From assembly GCA_964200075.2 (NCBI GenBank), contig CAXNAA020000303.1, forward strand, positions 1 through 22,881: 22,881 bases of DNA, given 5' to 3'. Position 1 is the first letter of the stretch. Every line of letters begins with the position of its first letter. Origin of the DNA: Sphacelaria rigidula. Taxonomy: Eukaryota > Phaeophyceae > Sphacelariales. A program made the translations under genes and the position numbers. The notes beneath the pieces are model-generated. The model did not search any database, was not told the origin of the DNA, and worked only from the letters and a program-made list of their open reading frames with translations. This document shows, piece after piece, positions 21,525 through 22,881 of this stretch.

Positions 21525-22160
21525 CCCCCCTTTTTTTCCGTGAAGAACGACTTTTGTGGATACCATCTATACGGATTGATGCGCTATTGATAGCTAGCGT
21601 AGGGTAGGCGATTTCGGTTTGATTCGCTTGCTTTCTCATTTATCTACGTTTCTCTGCTGCCTTTATTTATCTCCTGCCCGGCAATCCTGCATCCTTTTCT
21701 TGACCAATCCCATCCCATCCCGTCTCATCTCATCCCGACCGGTGGCTTGCTTTACTGCCTGCGGTTATAACGTACGGCTCGGAAACAAAACCGCGCCATC
21801 AACAACGGCAGCATCAACAACAGCCTTCGTACGGACTCCAGCAAGCGGGTGCACCTCGACCAATCCACAACACGAACAACCCGTACTCAATATCGTCCGG
21901 CACCGCGTCTGATCACGACTACCGACGGCCATCACACACCACCAACGGATCTTCCTATGCAGCAACAATACCTGGGGCTTCGTCTCACTCGGCGCATGCG
22001 TTAGCTCGACCTCTCCCTTCCGCCGCCAGCCCAAACGCTATCTACTATGCGGACCCCTCTTCTAGTTCGAAATACGGCGGCCCGGCTGCTACGGCGTCCT
22101 CCCCCTACGGGTTGCATGCCGCTGGAGTAGCGAACGGTGCTGGAGTCAGCAGTTGTGGAG
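9950..22160 (+). CDS. C2-domain protein with low-complexity C-terminal tail; six exons, 3' end open
   Basis: Six exons join in frame to give about 280 residues: 9950-10006, 13254-13382, 16632-16723, 19722-19886, 20587-20635 and 21812-22160. All introns are GT-AG. Residues 1-124 read as one C2 domain: an N-terminal strand, the GRQDPY motif (residues 22-27), SWDETFAF (52-59), a loop NKNMTD (76-81) followed by IG (85-86), and a closing strand after SKGKPAG (109-115). C2 domains bind phospholipid membranes, often with calcium, so a peripheral membrane or scaffold role is inferred. Calcium binding looks weakened: the loop-3 Asp-x-Asp is Asn-Lys-Asn and the first loop-1 Asp is missing. The tail has Ser6-His3, then Gln, Ser, Ala, Pro and Tyr-rich sequence, loosely like plant SRC2-type proteins. 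There is no signal peptide or membrane segment. Exon 6 ends in phase 1 without a stop, so the C-terminus is unresolved. Confidence 0.88.
10835..10975. repeat. CTGTACTG/CAGACAGT-rich segment (intron 1)
   Basis: Dense CTGT, GTACTG and CAGACAG words form short hairpins, for example CAGACAGTA pairing with TACTGTCTG. Similar sequence recurs at about 7590-7620, 8846-8885, 9270-9300, 11660-11700 and 13990-14070, so it is a dispersed low-complexity family. Confidence 0.5.
11439..11514. repeat. 25-bp imperfect inverted repeat (intron 1)
   Basis: GTCAGTTTCCACATACTTTT at 11439 continues to 11463, and is mirrored by 11490-11514, which ends CTAGAAACTGAC. About 20 of 25 positions pair, with a 26-nt spacer. 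It overlaps the end of the minus-strand B-box-like ORF. Confidence 0.6.
11503..12111 (-). CDS. Hypothetical ORF with B-box-like Cys/His cluster, antisense in intron 1
   Basis: This is an ATG-initiated ORF of 202 codons, the longest repeat-free one in the window, lying antisense inside intron 1 of the C2 gene. Residues 156-172 read CSECTTLVCEECVMERH, giving C-x2-C-x4-C-x2-C-x4-H, the spacing of the second half of a B-box zinc finger as in TRIM-type proteins. The usual first C-x2-H pair is not clean: Cys147 is followed by Asn150. More Cys/His lie upstream (C121, C124, C128, H130). The first residues are Thr-His-rich because a GT microsatellite is translated, so that start is doubtful. It may be a relic or single exon of a B-box protein. 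Expression is unknown and a chance ORF is possible. Confidence 0.28.
   Translation of the reverse strand: MGWQHTHTRAHTHTVATGIIGIEITGISTLTSDYRRLVQYYSSVGSGAVCSSTVCAIPHTNNSCDSQESGSNRLSTKNTIEFTIGGRHDECETIRAVNTASRGDTVLFYSSNAAGEKALYCPVCPWSCGHEEDALSAAAAILLLAYCTYNMHSYFCSECTTLVCEECVMERHFPDRKKSLRTDRFSQRLLGKSRCLETAVSF
12289..12321. repeat. Perfect 13-bp hairpin, 7-nt loop (intron 1)
   Basis: CGATTTTTCTGAG at 12289-12301 pairs exactly with CTCAGAAAAATCG at 12309-12321 around AAAATCC. It sits 2 kb into intron 1, well away from any exon. Confidence 0.75.
12378..12409. repeat. (GT)16 microsatellite
   Basis: Thirty-two nt of uninterrupted GT lie in intron 1. A shorter mixed GT/GC run lies at 12070-12100 and is translated in the start of the minus-strand ORF. 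Confidence 0.95.
12949..12964. repeat. AT microsatellite
   Basis: An alternating AT run of about 16 nt lies in intron 1, about 290 nt before exon 2. Confidence 0.9.
13254..13382 (+). CDS. Exon 2 of C2 gene (residues 20-62)
   Basis: The acceptor is aacaacag and the donor is gtatgg, both phase 0. This is the most diagnostic C2 segment. It has GRQDPYLKLWVG (residues 22-33), a basic strand, and SWDETFAFDLE (52-62), which matches the conserved 'W-D/N-E-x-F-x-F' strand. Asp25 of DPY is the one clearly retained calcium-loop Asp. The preceding intron is 3247 nt. Confidence 0.93.
13483..13526 (+). repeat. 9-bp minisatellite GTTCCTGCG, about 4.9 copies
   Basis: Four exact copies and one partial copy occur in tandem, starting 101 nt after the end of exon 2 in intron 2. 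Confidence 0.93.
14300..15070 (+). repeat. Degenerate GTATCCCGATACAGTA repeats (intron 2)
   Basis: Related blocks occur at about 14310-14345, 14406-14440, 14472-14530 and 15020-15065. The clearest match is GGGGGTGGTGTATAACGTAT against GGGGTGGTATATAACGTAAC. They are too diverged to define ends. Confidence 0.42.
15160..15330. repeat. GGGACGGGAC-type repeat, copy 1 (intron 2)
   Basis: Many GGGAC/GTCCC words in both orientations surround a block reading GACGGGACAGGTACTTTTCC, then TTGCGTAAAAA and ACGGGACGGGACGG. Copy 2 at 16020-16260 has the same order. Confidence 0.65.
16020..16260. repeat. GGGACGGGAC-type repeat, copy 2 (intron 2)
   Basis: It shares with copy 1 the block GACGGGAACGGTACTTCTCC, then CGCTAAAAACATTAGCGG and ACGGACGGGACGGGACG. 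The centre forms a short palindrome (GGGACGTCC). It ends with GTCCCGTGAGATTCCCTC. Confidence 0.65.
16632..16723 (+). CDS. Exon 3 of C2 gene (residues 63-92 plus two bases)
   Basis: The acceptor is tcgttcag and the donor is the consensus gtgagt (16724). The exon leaves phase 2. It encodes PVDPSEYLYFEVKNKNMTD and the following SKPIGMGKVPL, which is the calcium-loop-3 strand-loop-strand of a C2 domain. Asn76 and Asn78 stand where calcium-binding domains have Asp, while Asp81 is present. A cluster of dispersed repeats begins about 40 nt after the donor. Confidence 0.92.
16764..17073 (+). repeat. G-tract dispersed repeat, cluster in intron 3
   Basis: Units lie at about 16764-16870, 16871-16892 (partial), 16909-17010 and 17011-17073. 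The full unit runs from TTTACTCATGATCTTGCATG through TCGCATCCCTCCAAAGCC and GGACGGAGCACGCC to CCAGGCTCGCC, about 100 bp. The cluster starts about 40 nt after the exon 3 donor. Confidence 0.8.
17760..17860 (+). repeat. G-tract dispersed repeat, full copy in intron 3
   Basis: A nearly complete unit runs from TGTACTCATGATCTTGCATG to ACCAGGCTCGC, preceded by a G-rich stretch (about 17728-17760). It is the best single copy for building a consensus. Confidence 0.8.
17930..18316 (-). other. 128-codon ORF with weak HNH-like words, antisense in intron 3
   Basis: The frame starts inside a dispersed-repeat copy, so its start is not genuine. Its middle reads VVELDHIVRGGRTSTPRKGD and then RTMECLHGETSMRQ, faintly like the 'DHI ... 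L-C/H' layout of HNH nucleases. The expected second His and Cys pair is not clear. It is probably a chance frame or an old relic. Confidence 0.15.
18276..18328 (+). repeat. G-tract dispersed repeat, 3' half only
   Basis: Only the 3' part is present: CCCTACAAAGCCGGGACGG, AGCACGCCGGGTTTTC and a shortened CAGGCT end. The 5' half is missing or unrecognisable. Confidence 0.7.
19722..19886 (+). CDS. Exon 4 of C2 gene (residues 93-147)
   Basis: The acceptor is gttcgcag. The first base completes the Lys93 codon split by intron 3, then the frame reads TFSMALTKAWHDTYDSKGKP. The last C2 strand (AGKVLLEGRVE, residues 114-124) is followed by Lys-Lys-Tyr, six Ser from an AGC trinucleotide run (19828-19845) and three His. 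The donor is gtgcag (19887), acceptable but weak, leaving phase 2. The Ser run may vary in length between individuals. Confidence 0.87.
20197..20206. other. Assembly gap (10 N) with duplicated flanks
   Basis: The gap lies in intron 4. Sequence right of it (20207-20289) repeats 20036-20123 left of it, including the C run, so the gap probably sits in one locus shown twice. Confidence 0.95.
20587..20635 (+). CDS. Exon 5 of C2 gene (residues 148-164)
   Basis: This short exon has a pyrimidine-rich upstream tract, acceptor gataacag and donor gtgaag. Its first G completes the split Arg148 codon, then it encodes NPNDGGGATHLSYPGQ and leaves phase 0. The call rests on splice sites and on phase agreement with both neighbours. 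The sequence itself is low-complexity linker with no domain. Confidence 0.72.
20787..20906. repeat. 120-bp foldback (inverted repeat) in intron 5
   Basis: Two arms of about 53 nt (20787-20839 and 20853-20906) pair around a 13-nt spacer. The outer words CCCTTTTGAAACC and TTGACGAT are matched by ATCGTCAA and CTCAAAGGG, and GTGAGTCGGTATCAC by ATGATGCCGATTCAC. Mismatches are scattered. It may be a small foldback transposon, or a hairpin precursor RNA since it is transcribed in the gene's intron. Confidence 0.7.
21463..21530. repeat. Long poly-C tract (61 C, one G, six C)
   Basis: The tract is 61 uninterrupted C followed by G and six C, then seven T, in intron 5. On the other strand it is a G tract able to form quadruplexes. 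True length is uncertain because such runs sequence badly. Other long runs: C at 20102-20123, 20270-20289 and 22810-22830; G at 40-53, 1179-1195 and 9812-9824. Confidence 0.9.
21812..22160 (+). CDS. Exon 6 of C2 gene (residues 165-280), low-complexity tail
   Basis: There are 116 open codons rich in Gln, Ser, Ala, Pro, Asn and Tyr, beginning HQQQPSYGLQQAGAPRP, with repeated Pro-Tyr, Ser-Tyr and Tyr-Gly pairs. The chosen acceptor (cggcag) is the first AG after a long pyrimidine-rich stretch (about 21640-21760). An acceptor 12 nt further on would drop four residues. The donor is gtgagg at 22161, leaving phase 1. Such tails are typical of disordered C-termini on small C2 proteins. Exact start of the exon is uncertain. 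Confidence 0.75.
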
Positions 22161-22297
22161 GTGAGGGAGTGGTGCACTGTTTTTCTTTTTCTTGCGTGCG
22201 TGCGTGTGTTTGTGAGTGTGTGTGTGTGTTTTAATGTTTTGCCTTTTCGTCTGTATTGCTGTCTTTTTTTCTCGCTTTATTTAAATTCAATGATCAG

Positions 22298-22338
22298 TGT
22301 TTCTGGTGGTTGATGGAGCCAGGAATAAAATCAAGTAA
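22298..22338 (+). CDS. Candidate terminal exon of C2 gene
   Basis: After a T-rich tract the first AG is aatgatcag (ending 22297). Reading on from exon 6 phase 1 gives Val-Phe-Leu-Val-Val-Asp-Gly-Ala-Arg-Asn-Lys-Ile-Lys and a TAA stop at 22336-22338. An AATAAA lies inside it. A rival acceptor at 22359 gives only Asp-Gly-Arg-Thr-Ala-Arg before a TAG at 22377-22379. The true last exon may instead lie beyond the window. Confidence 0.22.
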
Positions 22339-22520
22339 TTCTCTCTACATTGCATTCAGATGGGAGAACTGCACGGTAGGTTGTTGTGTTCCCTACAGTT
22401 TCTTGGAACTTCAATGTGATGTGATCAACAATCTACGGCTGAGACCTCAACTCCGAACACTTGTGACTGACTCTTTCCCATAAATACACCCATTATAAAA
22501 TAGCGGGCAGAGAAGGTGGG

Positions 22521-22610
22521 GTGTACACATGGTAGTTATAAGATCATTGATCTCGCATCCCTACAAAGAGCGGGACGGAGCACGCCGGATTTTCGCCGGA
22601 TCAGGCTCGC
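22521..22610 (+). repeat. G-tract dispersed repeat, copy near window end
   Basis: The unit runs GTGTACACATGGTAGTTATA through TCGCATCCCTACAAAG and GGACGGAGCACGCCGGATTT to ATCAGGCTCGC. It lacks the internal CTTGCATGCC piece. A short G-rich stretch precedes it. Confidence 0.78.
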
Positions 22611-22881
22611 GGAATGGGGGAGGGATACTGTCGTTGCTTTTTTGTGGATGGTTCTTGCGTGTGCGCAAAGGAGGAACGGGATTACGTAGTTTCGACGGCC
22701 GGGTGAAAGTAGTGCTGTGTCTGCGAAGTTCAGCTGCTCTATCGTTATACTCAGATTTCTGCCGAACTGTCTAATAATGCTGCGGTACGTTGGGCACTTT
22801 TTACGATAGCCCCCCCCCCCCCCCCCCCCCACCGCACAAAACCAAACACACCAAGAACCACAAAAAAAAAACAATCAACAC

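Noticed and set aside
21096-21639. ORFs with long poly-Pro or poly-Gly
   Set aside because: The Pro and Gly runs are translations of the 61-C tract in intron 5.

Overview
The window is eukaryotic nuclear DNA. It carries one confident protein-coding gene, split into six short exons on the + strand across 9950-22160, with GT-AG introns of about 0.7 to 3.2 kb. Most of the remaining sequence is repeats. There are two 10-N assembly gaps, several very long G or C homopolymers, and no sign of bacterial gene packing. Large introns, many microsatellites and a small C2 protein with a low-complexity tail would suit a stramenopile such as a brown alga. That assignment is inference, and nothing seen here proves it.

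The confident gene encodes a single N-terminal C2 domain (about residues 1-124) followed by a Ser/His stretch and a Gln/Ser/Ala/Pro/Tyr-rich tail. At least 280 residues are visible, and every exon junction keeps the reading frame. Several acidic residues that bind calcium in classical C2 domains are Asn or absent. The last exon is either one of the weak candidates near 22298-22379 or lies beyond the window.

Region by region: 1-1700 holds clustered copies of a G-tract-associated dispersed repeat. 1700-3200 holds diverged and inverted repeats. 4940-5767 on the minus strand holds coding-like sequence broken by stops and frame changes, read here as a decayed gene or element of unknown family. 5833-7425 holds a GGGTA-rich repeat family in both orientations. 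7430-9949 is upstream of the gene and holds two weak candidate coding models. Intron 1 contains a 202-codon minus-strand ORF with a B-box-like Cys/His pattern. Intron 2 holds GGGACGGGAC-type repeats. Intron 3 holds several more copies of the dispersed repeat, starting just after exon 3. Intron 4 contains an assembly gap whose flanks are near duplicates. Intron 5 contains a 120-bp foldback and a 61-nt C tract.

I found no tRNA, rRNA, CRISPR array or intact transposon. I do not see a convincing new multi-gene system. The items most worth checking are the decayed minus-strand locus, the B-box-like ORF, the foldback in intron 5, and the repeat family whose copies all point the same way as the gene.
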